Shown piece after piece: positions 37,948-47,086 of a DNA stretch of 64,000 bases. Every line of letters begins with the position of its first letter. The stretch's first letter is position 1. The stretch comes from Arthrobacter sp. C9C5 (GTDB taxonomy: Bacteria; Actinomycetota; Actinomycetes; Actinomycetales; Micrococcaceae): contig NZ_JABFMX010000011.1 of NCBI RefSeq assembly GCF_013359735.1, positions 62,001 to 126,000 of the forward strand, given 5' to 3'. The notes beneath the pieces are model-generated. The model was not told the origin of the DNA and did not search any database. It saw only the letters and a list, made by a program, of their open reading frames with translations. A program made the translations under genes and the position numbers.

Positions 37948-37981
37948 AAAAGCGGCCGGCACTCTCGTGCCGGCCGCTTTT
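37948..37981. terminator. bidirectional Rho-independent terminator
   Basis: A perfect 15-bp stem AAAAGCGGCCGGCAC (37948-37962) / GTGCCGGCCGCTTTT (37967-37981) with loop TCTC. A-runs and T-runs flank it on both strands, so it serves both the acyl-CoA ligase and the convergent DUF1461 gene. Confidence 0.93.
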
Positions 37982-38002
37982 TGTGTCTCCAGGTTTCCGG
38001 GC

Positions 38003-39376
38003 TTAGGAGGCGCCCTCGCGGCGCCCGGCTGCTCCCTCATTGCTGCCGGCGTCGGTTCCGGTGTCTGCGTCGCGGCCGGCCGGGCCCTCGACGGCGCCGT
38101 TCCGGCTGCGCTTGAAGCGGCGGCCCTTGAGCTCGGCCGGATCCGCGGCGCCGTCCCCGGCGTCCTCCGCGGCTGAGGCATTCCGGACCCGGGGTGGCAG
38201 TCCGCGGCGTTTGCGGGTCGGCCAGGTGAGGATCAGCGTGAGCAGGGCCGCCAGCAGGACGAGGGCGCCGATCACAATCCCGGCGTCAACCCAGAACTGG
38301 CCCGGGAACAGCCGGATCAGGGTGTCCTGCAGGGAGAAGGTCCAGGTGCCGTTGGCGAAGAAGATGCGGTGGAACTCGGTGAAGAACTGCTCCCAGCCCA
38401 GCACCGCGAGCACGCCCAGGCCGACGATGATCACGAGCGTGACAATGGAACCGGCGAACAGGCCACGGCGGACTCCCCCGGTGCTGCGCCGGCGCAGGTA
38501 CAGAATGGCAACCAGGCTGAGCACCACCAGCAGGGCACCGGCTCCGAAGGCGGAGAGGATGACGAGCTTGACGTCGGCCATGTGGCTAACTTCGCCGTCC
38601 TTGAAAAGCGGCTCCCCGGCGCGGTTCACGAGCTCGCCGAGGTAGCGCGGGCCGGACCAGTTGCTCAGGTAGTCGACAGCGTAGGAGCCGTAGGTCATCC
38701 GGTCGTCGGTGTTGAAGCCGTAGCCGTCCCCCGGGAAGCCCGGGCGGTTGTACTCCACCCAGAGGAACAGCGGGCTGGTCACGGCGCGGACGGCCAGGAC
38801 CAGGAGGATGACCGGGTAGCAGACCGCGAGCAGGACCTGCATCACCCGGGGGGCGACCGGCTTGGCGTTGGCGGCATGTTCGCGCTCGGCGTTGCGGCGT
38901 TCCACCTCTTCGCGCGGCGGCCGGACCTGCAGGGCCGAGGTGGGCAGCGACTCGTTGACCTCTTCCGTGCCGGCCGTGCCGGCAGCGGCTGTGCCGGCAG
39001 CGGTTGCGCCGGTCCCGGCCGCGCCGGCGGGCGTGGCTGCGCTGGCCGCGGCGTCGTCGGCTGCCTTCCGTTCGGCGCGCCGACCCTGGCGTTCACCGAC
39101 GGCCGGGGCTCCGGCCCGATCCACCGGACCCGGCGCCGCCGCGGTGCGCTCGGCGTCCGGCGCCGCGGCGGTCCGCTCAGCGTCCGACACCTGGCCGGTC
39201 CGCTCAGCGTCCGGAGTCGCCTCGTTGCGCTCAGTCTCGGGAGCTCCGGAGGCTGCATCGGACCGCTTGCCCGCGCCGGCCGGCTTCATCCACTCGAAGG
39301 CAGGCTCGCCGGCGTCATCGGCAGAATCCAGGTCCGGATCCTGTCGATTCGGAGGGGTGGGACTTTTTTCGGTCAC
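38003..39376 (-). CDS. DUF1461/TIGR01906 family integral membrane protein
   Basis: A 457-residue protein. The first ~165 residues are disordered and charged, with near-repeats of DAERT (TPDAERTGQVSDAERTAA and onward, about residues 50-85). The membrane part has about four helices (VMQVLLAVCYPVILLVLAVRA; LVILSAFGAGALLVVLSLVA; IVTLVIIVGLGVLAVLGW; WVDAGIVIGALVLLAALLTL). Between the first two is an extracellular loop with MTYGSYAVDYLSNW, typical of TIGR01906. A basic, then Gly/Ala-rich tail follows. Its function is unknown in the family. Confidence 0.88.
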   Translation of the reverse strand: MTEKSPTPPNRQDPDLDSADDAGEPAFEWMKPAGAGKRSDAASGAPETERNEATPDAERTGQVSDAERTAAAPDAERTAAAPGPVDRAGAPAVGERQGRRAERKAADDAAASAATPAGAAGTGATAAGTAAAGTAGTEEVNESLPTSALQVRPPREEVERRNAEREHAANAKPVAPRVMQVLLAVCYPVILLVLAVRAVTSPLFLWVEYNRPGFPGDGYGFNTDDRMTYGSYAVDYLSNWSGPRYLGELVNRAGEPLFKDGEVSHMADVKLVILSAFGAGALLVVLSLVAILYLRRRSTGGVRRGLFAGSIVTLVIIVGLGVLAVLGWEQFFTEFHRIFFANGTWTFSLQDTLIRLFPGQFWVDAGIVIGALVLLAALLTLILTWPTRKRRGLPPRVRNASAAEDAGDGAADPAELKGRRFKRSRNGAVEGPAGRDADTGTDAGSNEGAAGRREGAS

Positions 39377-39500
39377 TGCAGCTTCGCTTCCGTAGGTTTC
39401 CGCGCCGCCGGGCCTTGGGCCGGCAACGCCACATATCTGACACCGAGCCTACCGTCAGGGCCTCAGCCCCGGCGAGGTGCCACCCCGTGACCGGGCGGAT

Positions 39501-40493
39501 TCAGGCGGAAATTTCGGCGTAACCGGCGTCCCGGCTGCCGAGGTCACCGGTGGCGCCGGAACGGTGCGCCCGCCCGCCAAACACCAGCACGTACGCCCAG
39601 TACGCGGCCAGGACGGCGGCGCCGATGGTGATCTTGGCCCACACCGGAAGATCGCTTGGCGTCACATAACCTTCAACCACGCCCGACACCAGCAGCACCA
39701 GAACCAGGCCGAGGGCCACCGTGATGAGCGATCGGCCCTCGGCTGCGAGCGCCTGCGCGCGGCGGCGCGGCCCCGGCGCCACCACTGCCCAGAAGATCCG
39801 CAGCCCTGCCGCGCAGGCCACGAAGACTGCCGTCAGTTCCATCAGCCCGTGCGGGAGGATGTAGCTGAAGAACACGTCGAGCTTCCCTGCGTCGGCGAAG
39901 ACCCCGGCGGCGACGCCGACACCCTGGGCATTGCCGATCAGGATCATCGGGACCCAGAACCCGGTGATGCCCAGCGCCACGGCCTGAGCGGCGATCCAGG
40001 CGTTGTTGGTCCAGACCAGGCCGGCGAAGGACGCGGCGGGATTCTCGGAGTAGTAGTTGATGAAGTCCTGCTCCACGTAGCGGCGGACCTCGGCATCCGA
40101 GCCCAGGGCGCGCAGGGCCTCCGGGGAGTTGCCGATCCAGAGGGCATAGGCCGCGGCGATCAGGCAGAACGCGAGCCCGCACCAGGCGGTCAGCCAGCGG
40201 ACCCGGTAGAGGGCGGCGGGCAGCGCGACGACGAAGAACTGGGCGAGGTCCTCCATGAAGTTGGATCTCGCGCCGGTGAAGCGGGTGCGGGCCTGCGCGA
40301 GGGTGGCGGACAGCGCGGCGGAGAGCCCGCTCTCGGGCGCCACGGACCGCAGCAGCGAAAGGTCGGCCGATGCGCCCTGGTAGAGCCGCAGCAGCTCGTC
40401 GGCGTCGGTCCCGCTGAGCCTGCGCTGGTGCGCCAGCGCGTGCAGCCGCGCCCATTTGTCCCCGTTCACCAGGGAGAACGCCTCGATGTCCAC
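39501..40493 (-). CDS. SpoIIM (stage II sporulation protein M) family membrane protein
   Basis: A 330-residue polytopic membrane protein with a cytoplasmic N-terminal domain of about 100 residues (WARLHALAHQRRLSGTDADE) and then several helices. The SpoIIM-like core has LVWTNNAWIAAQAVALGITG and FSYILPHGLMELTAVFVACA. In non-sporulating actinobacteria these genes accompany MoxR/DUF58/RDD proteins. Here it is divergent from an RDD gene (62 bp between starts) but 8 kb from the MoxR operon, so the usual cluster is split. Confidence 0.92.
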   Translation of the reverse strand: MDIEAFSLVNGDKWARLHALAHQRRLSGTDADELLRLYQGASADLSLLRSVAPESGLSAALSATLAQARTRFTGARSNFMEDLAQFFVVALPAALYRVRWLTAWCGLAFCLIAAAYALWIGNSPEALRALGSDAEVRRYVEQDFINYYSENPAASFAGLVWTNNAWIAAQAVALGITGFWVPMILIGNAQGVGVAAGVFADAGKLDVFFSYILPHGLMELTAVFVACAAGLRIFWAVVAPGPRRRAQALAAEGRSLITVALGLVLVLLVSGVVEGYVTPSDLPVWAKITIGAAVLAAYWAYVLVFGGRAHRSGATGDLGSRDAGYAEISA

Positions 40494-40555
40494 GGCACCA
40501 CCCTAGCGCCAGGTGGTTAGACTGTGCCTGATTGGCAGACGAGTGGGGGTCCGGG

Positions 40556-41362
40556 TTGAGTTCGATCATCACAGGCGAGGGCGTCGTCCTTGAGCTGCGG
40601 CCGGCGTCGTTCGCCGCCCGGGCGCTGGGGCTGCTGCTGGACGTCCTGGCACACACCGCAGTTCTCTGGGGCCTGCTGGTGGTAGTCGGCGCCGCCGCCC
40701 CCGAGCTGGACCGCGCCGCCATGGGCGCCCTGGTCACCGTCGTCGTCGTCTTCTGCTTCGTGGTGCTGCCCGTCACGGTGGAAACCCTCAGCCGCGGCCT
40801 GTCGCTGGGGAAGCTGGCCACCGGCCTGCGGATCGTGCGTGACGACGGCGGCGCGATCCGTTTCCGGCATGCCCTGATCCGGGGGCTGATAGGTTTCCTC
40901 GAGATTTACGCGACGCTGGGCGGCCTGGCGATCGCCGTCGCGCTTTTCAACGGCAAGTCCAAGCGCCTCGGTGACCTGGTGGCGGGCACCTATGCGCTGC
41001 GGCGGCGGGTGCAGGCCGAGGCGCCCGTCCTGCACAGTGTGCCGTTCCTGCTGCAGCCGTGGGTGTCGCTCGCGGACATTGGCCGGATTCCGGACGCCGC
41101 GGCCCGCCGAGCCTCGCTCTTCATCCGCCAGGCCCACCGCATGTCCCCCGGCTCCAGGGTGGCGATGGCGCAGTCGCTGGCCACCGAGCTTGCGGCGCAC
41201 GTCGCTCCCCCGCCGCCGGCCGGAACCGGGCCGGAGGAATACCTGGCCGCGGTGCTGGGCGAACGGAGCCGCCGCGAACTGGACCGCCTGCGGCTCACCC
41301 GGGAACGCAACGCGCGCCTCGGCGCACGGCTTGGTCGGCTGCCGCACCAGCGGGGCCGCTGA
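40556..41362 (+). CDS. RDD family membrane protein
   Basis: A 268-residue protein with the RDD domain near its N-terminus: two to three helices (ALGLLLDVLAHTAVLWGLLV; MGALVTVVVVFCFVVLPVT; LIGFLEIYATLGGLAIAVAL) and the motif SLGKLATGLRIVRDDG. A soluble Arg/Ala-rich tail of about 110 residues follows. TTG at 40556 has GGGGG 6 nt upstream; TTG at 40532 would add eight residues. RDD proteins have suspected roles in membrane transport and often sit beside SpoIIM and MoxR genes. Confidence 0.9.
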   Translation: MSSIITGEGVVLELRPASFAARALGLLLDVLAHTAVLWGLLVVVGAAAPELDRAAMGALVTVVVVFCFVVLPVTVETLSRGLSLGKLATGLRIVRDDGGAIRFRHALIRGLIGFLEIYATLGGLAIAVALFNGKSKRLGDLVAGTYALRRRVQAEAPVLHSVPFLLQPWVSLADIGRIPDAAARRASLFIRQAHRMSPGSRVAMAQSLATELAAHVAPPPPAGTGPEEYLAAVLGERSRRELDRLRLTRERNARLGARLGRLPHQRGR

Positions 41363-41406
41363 CCGTCCTGCGGCCGCGGAGGCTCAGGCCCTGCCGGTCG
41401 CGGGGC

Positions 41407-42654
41407 TCAGCGTTTGCCGTACTGGGCCCAGGGGATGTTCCAGTCGCCGAAGCCTTCCAGCGGCTCCACCGGCGCCGCCCCCGTGTTCAGGGTCTGCACC
41501 ACGTCGCCGGTCTTCATGTTGGTGAAGAACCACTCGGCGTCCGCCGGGAGCAGTCCGACGCAGCCGTGCGAGACGTTGAACCGGCCCACCGCACCCCACG
41601 CGGACTCCAGCGCCTGGTGGACGTAGACGCCCGACGACGTCAGCCGGTTGGCGTACTCGACCGTCAGCGGCGGATAGTAGCCTTTGTCGCCGGGCTTGAG
41701 GCCGATGCTGCCGGCGTTGAATTTGGAGCGGCGTTCCTGCTCCATGATGACGGCGTAGCCGGAGGGTGAGAGCCAGTCCTCGCCGCCCAGGGTGACCGGT
41801 GCGGTCTTGACCAGCCGGCCGTCGAAGTAGACCTTCATCGTCTTCGTGATGTCGTCCACGACGGCGAGCCGCTGCGTTCCCACCTTGTAGGACACCGGGA
41901 CGTTCGAGTTGCCGACCATGCCATTGCCGAAGTCAACGCCGAACAGTTTCAGGTCCACGGTGATCCGGCTGTTGGCGGCCCAGAAGCTCTCCGGCCGGAT
42001 CCGGACGCGCCGGTCCGAGTACCAGCGCCAGGCGACGGCCTGGCCGGAGGAGACGGTGACCTTCACGGCCTTCTCCATGGCCGCCTTGTTGATGACCGGC
42101 TCGCTGAACACGATCTCGATGGGCTGCCCGGCGCCGATGGTGCTGCCGCCCCGCGGATAGACCGCGGCATCGGCTTCGTTGGCCGCGCCGACGGTCGAGA
42201 AGCTTTGAACCTTTTTCGTCTCCCGGCCGGCCAGATCCACGATCGTGAAGCTGTACCGGTACCGGGTGTCGAACTCCAGGGGGTCCCCGGCGGTCCAGGT
42301 GGAGCCGTCCGCACTGATGGTGCCGGGGACCGGCGCGCCGCCGGATTCGGACTGCAGCACCACGTCTTTGACCACCCCGTTGACGGCTTTGACCGAGGGC
42401 AGGACGGCCGGATTGACCTCCCGGGCACCGTCGAGCGGCGTTACTCCGAGTTCAACGGCCTTCACGACAGGCGCAACCAGGCCCGAGACGTTGCGCATCG
42501 GCGACGCCGATTCCGAGGGCAGGTCGCTGTCCGCCCAGACCGGGCCGGTGGCGACGCCGATCCCGCCGGCACCGATGGCGAGGCAGATCCCGGCCACGGC
42601 CAGCATCTTGCCGGTACGTCTACCGCTCTTCCCTTGCCTTAACGTCTTGTCCAT
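41407..42654 (-). CDS. L,D-transpeptidase with Ig-like domains (copy 1)
   Basis: A 415-residue secreted enzyme. The signal peptide spans about residues 15-40 (MLAVAGICLAIGAGGIGVA). Two Ig-like/CreA domains lie between about 60 and 260. The YkuD catalytic domain is at the C-terminus with FNVSHGCVGLLPAD, containing the catalytic His and Cys. These enzymes make 3-3 cross-links in peptidoglycan and are targets of carbapenems. A tandem copy lies 52 bp upstream on the same strand, with the same domain order and a conserved end (GDWNIPWAQY). Confidence 0.93.
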   Translation of the reverse strand: MDKTLRQGKSGRRTGKMLAVAGICLAIGAGGIGVATGPVWADSDLPSESASPMRNVSGLVAPVVKAVELGVTPLDGAREVNPAVLPSVKAVNGVVKDVVLQSESGGAPVPGTISADGSTWTAGDPLEFDTRYRYSFTIVDLAGRETKKVQSFSTVGAANEADAAVYPRGGSTIGAGQPIEIVFSEPVINKAAMEKAVKVTVSSGQAVAWRWYSDRRVRIRPESFWAANSRITVDLKLFGVDFGNGMVGNSNVPVSYKVGTQRLAVVDDITKTMKVYFDGRLVKTAPVTLGGEDWLSPSGYAVIMEQERRSKFNAGSIGLKPGDKGYYPPLTVEYANRLTSSGVYVHQALESAWGAVGRFNVSHGCVGLLPADAEWFFTNMKTGDVVQTLNTGAAPVEPLEGFGDWNIPWAQYGKR

Positions 42655-42706
42655 CCCGCATCCCCCAACTGCATTTCCCCCATTGCAAGTCCCCCGGCGC
42701 CCCGGC

Positions 42707-43933
42707 TCAGTTCGCGTACTTCGCCCAGGGGATGTTCCAGTCCCCGAAGCCGTCGTCGTACGCCGCGTAGTCGCCGTCGGTGTTGACCACCTGGACCACG
42801 TCTCCGGTCGTCATGTTGTCGAAGACCCACTTGGCACCGGCCGGTCCCAGGCCGACGCAGCCGTGCGAGAGGTTCACCTTGCCGATGTAGGGCATCGCGG
42901 AGGCCGTGGCCTGGTGGATGAACTCGCCGCTGGGGGTCAGTCGTGTGGCGTAATTGACGTCGAGCTGCCCGTAGTAGGCCGGGTCGCCCGGTTTGAGGCC
43001 GATGGTGCGGGCGTCCATGTGCTCCACCCGGTATTTCTCCATCAGCACCAGGTAGCCGCGCGCCGACGGGAACCGGGTGTCCCCCATGGTCGCGGGCCAC
43101 CGCCCGACTTGCCGGTCGTTGATCGAGGCGGTGAAGGTGTGCGCCCTGGCATCCGCCACGGCGACCTTCTTGTCGCCAATGTGGACCGTGACCGACTTAT
43201 TGAAGTTGCCGACCTGGCCCCTGCCCAGGTTGACGCCAAAGAGCTTGATGTCCATGGTGATGGTGCTGTTGGCCGCCCAGAAATTCTGCGGCCGGTACCG
43301 GACCATGGTGTTGCTGAACCAGTGGAAGTCCCCGACCTGGCCCGAGGTGGAGCTGATCTTGATTGCCTTCTCGACGGCGGCGCGGTTCAATACCGGCTCG
43401 CTGAAGGTGAGCTGGAGCGGCTGCGCGACGCCCACCTTCATGCCGTCCAGCGGATAGATGGCCGCATCCGCCTCGTTGGCGGTGGTCACCGTGGTGAAGC
43501 TGCGGGTGTTCTCGGTCGATCGTCCCGCGCCGTCAACCACGGAGTAGCTGTAGCTGTAGCGGGTGTTGAATTCCAGCGGCCCGGAGGAGGCCCAGCTGGA
43601 ACCGTCGGCGCTGAGCGTCCCCTCCACGGACTGGCCCGTCTCGCTTGTCAGGGCCGCCCGCTCAATCCGGCCGTTGCCCACTTTCAGGGTGACCGGCGCG
43701 GCCGGGTTGACCTGCACGGCAGCGTCGGCGGGAGCGGCGGCGAGCTGGAGCGGCGGCACCACCGGGAAGGCCAGGCCTTGGGTCGATCGCTCCGGCGATC
43801 CTGCTTCGGAGGCAAAGGAGGCATGTGCCAGGGGTCCGGCCGCGGCAAAGACTCCGCCGCCGGCTGCCAAGGCGCACACGGCTGCCAGCACGGCGGCTTT
43901 CCGGCCGGTGCTCCAGCTTTTCGGGGCGATCAC
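42707..43933 (-). CDS. L,D-transpeptidase with Ig-like domains (copy 2)
   Basis: A 408-residue paralogue of the downstream gene. The signal peptide is near residues 10-40 (AAVLAAVCALAAGGGVFAAA). Ig-like domains with NEADAAIYPLDG and FSEPVLNRAAVEKA align one-to-one with NEADAAVYPRGG and FSEPVINKAAMEKA of copy 1. The YkuD domain has VNLSHGCVGLGPAG. It ends with GDWNIPWAKYAN. This is a clear tandem duplication. Confidence 0.93.
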   Translation of the reverse strand: MIAPKSWSTGRKAAVLAAVCALAAGGGVFAAAGPLAHASFASEAGSPERSTQGLAFPVVPPLQLAAAPADAAVQVNPAAPVTLKVGNGRIERAALTSETGQSVEGTLSADGSSWASSGPLEFNTRYSYSYSVVDGAGRSTENTRSFTTVTTANEADAAIYPLDGMKVGVAQPLQLTFSEPVLNRAAVEKAIKISSTSGQVGDFHWFSNTMVRYRPQNFWAANSTITMDIKLFGVNLGRGQVGNFNKSVTVHIGDKKVAVADARAHTFTASINDRQVGRWPATMGDTRFPSARGYLVLMEKYRVEHMDARTIGLKPGDPAYYGQLDVNYATRLTPSGEFIHQATASAMPYIGKVNLSHGCVGLGPAGAKWVFDNMTTGDVVQVVNTDGDYAAYDDGFGDWNIPWAKYAN

Positions 43934-44019
43934 AATACAGGTCCTTCCAGACGTTACCTTGAAAGCATAAACGAATTTCCGGTGCGGCCCGCCGTGGCCA
44001 GCGCCACGATACGGTCACA

Positions 44020-44054
44020 AAAGGGGCCCCGGACGGCAAGTCCGGGGCCCCTTT
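44020..44054. terminator. terminator downstream of ahcY
   Basis: Fourteen-bp perfect arms AAAGGGGCCCCGGA (44020-44033) and TCCGGGGCCCCTTT (44041-44054), loop of 7 nt. On the minus strand the stem ends in TTTT. It is 18 bp past the ahcY stop. Confidence 0.85.
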
Positions 44055-44071
44055 GGCATGCAGTGTTGCGT

Positions 44072-45550
<1,479 letters not shown>

Positions 45551-45669
45551 GGGGATCCTTTGTGGTAGCCGGAATATAGCTGAAGGGACTGCAAGTGGTT
45601 CGGTGCCGGGGCGCCCGCCGATGGGTCGGCCGCGGTTATTCCGTCCGCCTCCCGCGCCGGAGGGCGGGA

Positions 45670-45918
45670 CTACTCTGCCGCGTGGCGGGGCGCGCCGTCG
45701 TGACGGCCGCCGTCGTGCTGATCGGAGGAGGCGGCGGTGGCAGCGGCCAGCAGCTCCGGCGGCAGCAGCAGCGGGATGCCGTCCTCGATCGTGTAGCGCA
45801 GCTTCTGCCCGTTCGAGCCGGGTGACGCGGCGACGAGCTCTTCGCCCTCCTGCACCAGGGCTGAGCCGGTCACGGGGCAGCGCAGGACAGACAACAGTTC
45901 GGGACTGATCAGTGGCAT
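45670..45918 (-). CDS. Trm112 family protein
   Basis: An 82-residue small protein beginning [20 protein letters not shown], the start of Trm112/YcaR-type proteins. It retains a single Cys of the zinc knuckle (C-P-V-T) and has the closing [14 protein letters not shown]. The C-terminal ~25 residues are Ser/His/Asp-rich. ATG at 45918 has GGGAG 8 nt upstream; the frame is open upstream but lacks a good start. In actinobacteria it usually sits between manB (phosphomannomutase) and ahcY; no manB is present here. Confidence 0.88.
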   Translation of the reverse strand: MPLISPELLSVLRCPVTGSALVQEGEELVAASPGSNGQKLRYTIEDGIPLLLPPELLAAATAASSDQHDGGRHDGAPRHAAE

Positions 45919-46000
45919 GGTGAAGGCTCCCTGGGGGCGACGCCGCTGGCGCCGGTGGCGTACGGAAATTTCAGTTCCCAGCCTACCGCCAGTTCGCGGC

Positions 46001-46390
46001 TCAGGAGGGTTCGCGCAGGACGCGCAGATGCCCGCGGCGCGTACCGTCGGCGGCGGCCGGGGCTTCGAGAGCCGGATGCGCGGCACGCTGGCCCTGGGCG
46101 GGCTCCGCGGCTGCGGGCCGGGCGGCGGCCTCGCGGACCGCATGGGCCAGGGCCAGCAGGTCGTCGGGGCCGGGACCGGCCGGGGTGGCCGGCATCGCGA
46201 GCCTCAGGACTTCCCAGCCCCGCGGGACGGTCAGGGTACCGGCGTGCTGCTCGCAAAGGTCGTAGCAGTGCGGCTCGGCGTAGGTGGCCAGCGGGCCGAG
46301 GACTGCGGTGGAGTCGGCATACACGTACGTCAAAGTAGCCACCGCCGAATTCCGGCAGGCGGACCTTGAACACTGACGAATTGCACCCAC
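46001..46390 (-). CDS. DUF3499 family protein
   Basis: A 129-residue protein. A zinc-ribbon-like arrangement is visible: RQCSRSACRNSAVATLTYVY and later EPHCYDLCEQHAG, giving four Cys and a His. This is the DUF3499 family, restricted to actinobacteria and of unknown function. I chose GTG at 46390 because family members begin just before the first Cys pair (VGAIRQCSR); no close Shine-Dalgarno is seen. It is divergent from the zincin-like gene, as its mycobacterial counterparts are. Confidence 0.87.
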   Translation of the reverse strand: MGAIRQCSRSACRNSAVATLTYVYADSTAVLGPLATYAEPHCYDLCEQHAGTLTVPRGWEVLRLAMPATPAGPGPDDLLALAHAVREAAARPAAAEPAQGQRAAHPALEAPAAADGTRRGHLRVLREPS

Positions 46391-46555
46391 GACATCACAG
46401 ACTACTCCCCCACGTCCCCGCTCCCGCGCATTGAAACGCCCGTACGGCCCCGGGGCGGTGCGTCCAGGGCAGCCGGCGGTGTCCGGCGGCCTGCGACGGC
46501 GGGTCGCGACGGCCGCCATATCGCAGAAATCAGGCGCCGGGTTTAGAGTCAAGAT

Positions 46556-47056
46556 ATGCAGTCATCGCACCATGATCCCGGCTTTACGGTCCGGTTGGCT
46601 GACCCCGGCGACGGCGGCACCGCCAAGGGGAAGAGCTTCCGGCAACGTCGCAGGAACCGTCACGGCCGCGGCCTGCGCGGCGAGCTGATGCTCCCGACGC
46701 TGCCCGGCTACCGGACACGTTCGGACCGCTTCGATGACTTTGTCCTGGATTCGGCCCAGCGCCTGCACGATATCTGGGGGAAGCCGCTGGACGGGGTCCG
46801 TTTTGCGGTCGAGGAAATTCCGCCCGGACTCGAAAAGCTCGTAGCCGACGGCACCCCGGCGCCGATGGGCTCCTACTCACCGGCGACGGCGGAGGAGGGC
46901 CCGGTGATCACGCTTTACCGGCGGGTTGTGGAGCAGGCCTGCGGCAGCCGCGAAGAACTCCAGGACCTCGTGCATGACGTGGTGGTGGAGCGTACCGCGG
47001 AGATGCTCGGCGTCCCGCCCGAGTCGCTGGACCCGGTGTACCGCCGCCGCTATTAG
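46556..47056 (+). CDS. zincin-like metallopeptidase family protein (HExxH lost)
   Basis: A 166-residue protein. A basic Arg/Lys-rich N-terminus (about residues 22-42) is followed by a zincin_1/DUF1025-like fold: RFDDFVLDSAQRL, VRFAVEEIPPG, ITLYRRVVEQ. Where catalytic members have HExxH, this one has LVHDVVVERTAEMLG, so it may be inactive. It has the classical position opposite DUF3499 near whiB. The start is the ATG at 46556. Confidence 0.83.
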   Translation: MQSSHHDPGFTVRLADPGDGGTAKGKSFRQRRRNRHGRGLRGELMLPTLPGYRTRSDRFDDFVLDSAQRLHDIWGKPLDGVRFAVEEIPPGLEKLVADGTPAPMGSYSPATAEEGPVITLYRRVVEQACGSREELQDLVHDVVVERTAEMLGVPPESLDPVYRRRY

Positions 47057-47086
47057 GACGCCGTTGCTGAGAGCTGGCCGTGCCGG

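Noticed and set aside
45551..45669. SAH riboswitch upstream of ahcY
   Set aside because: The GAGGAGCGNTGC core is absent from the leader.
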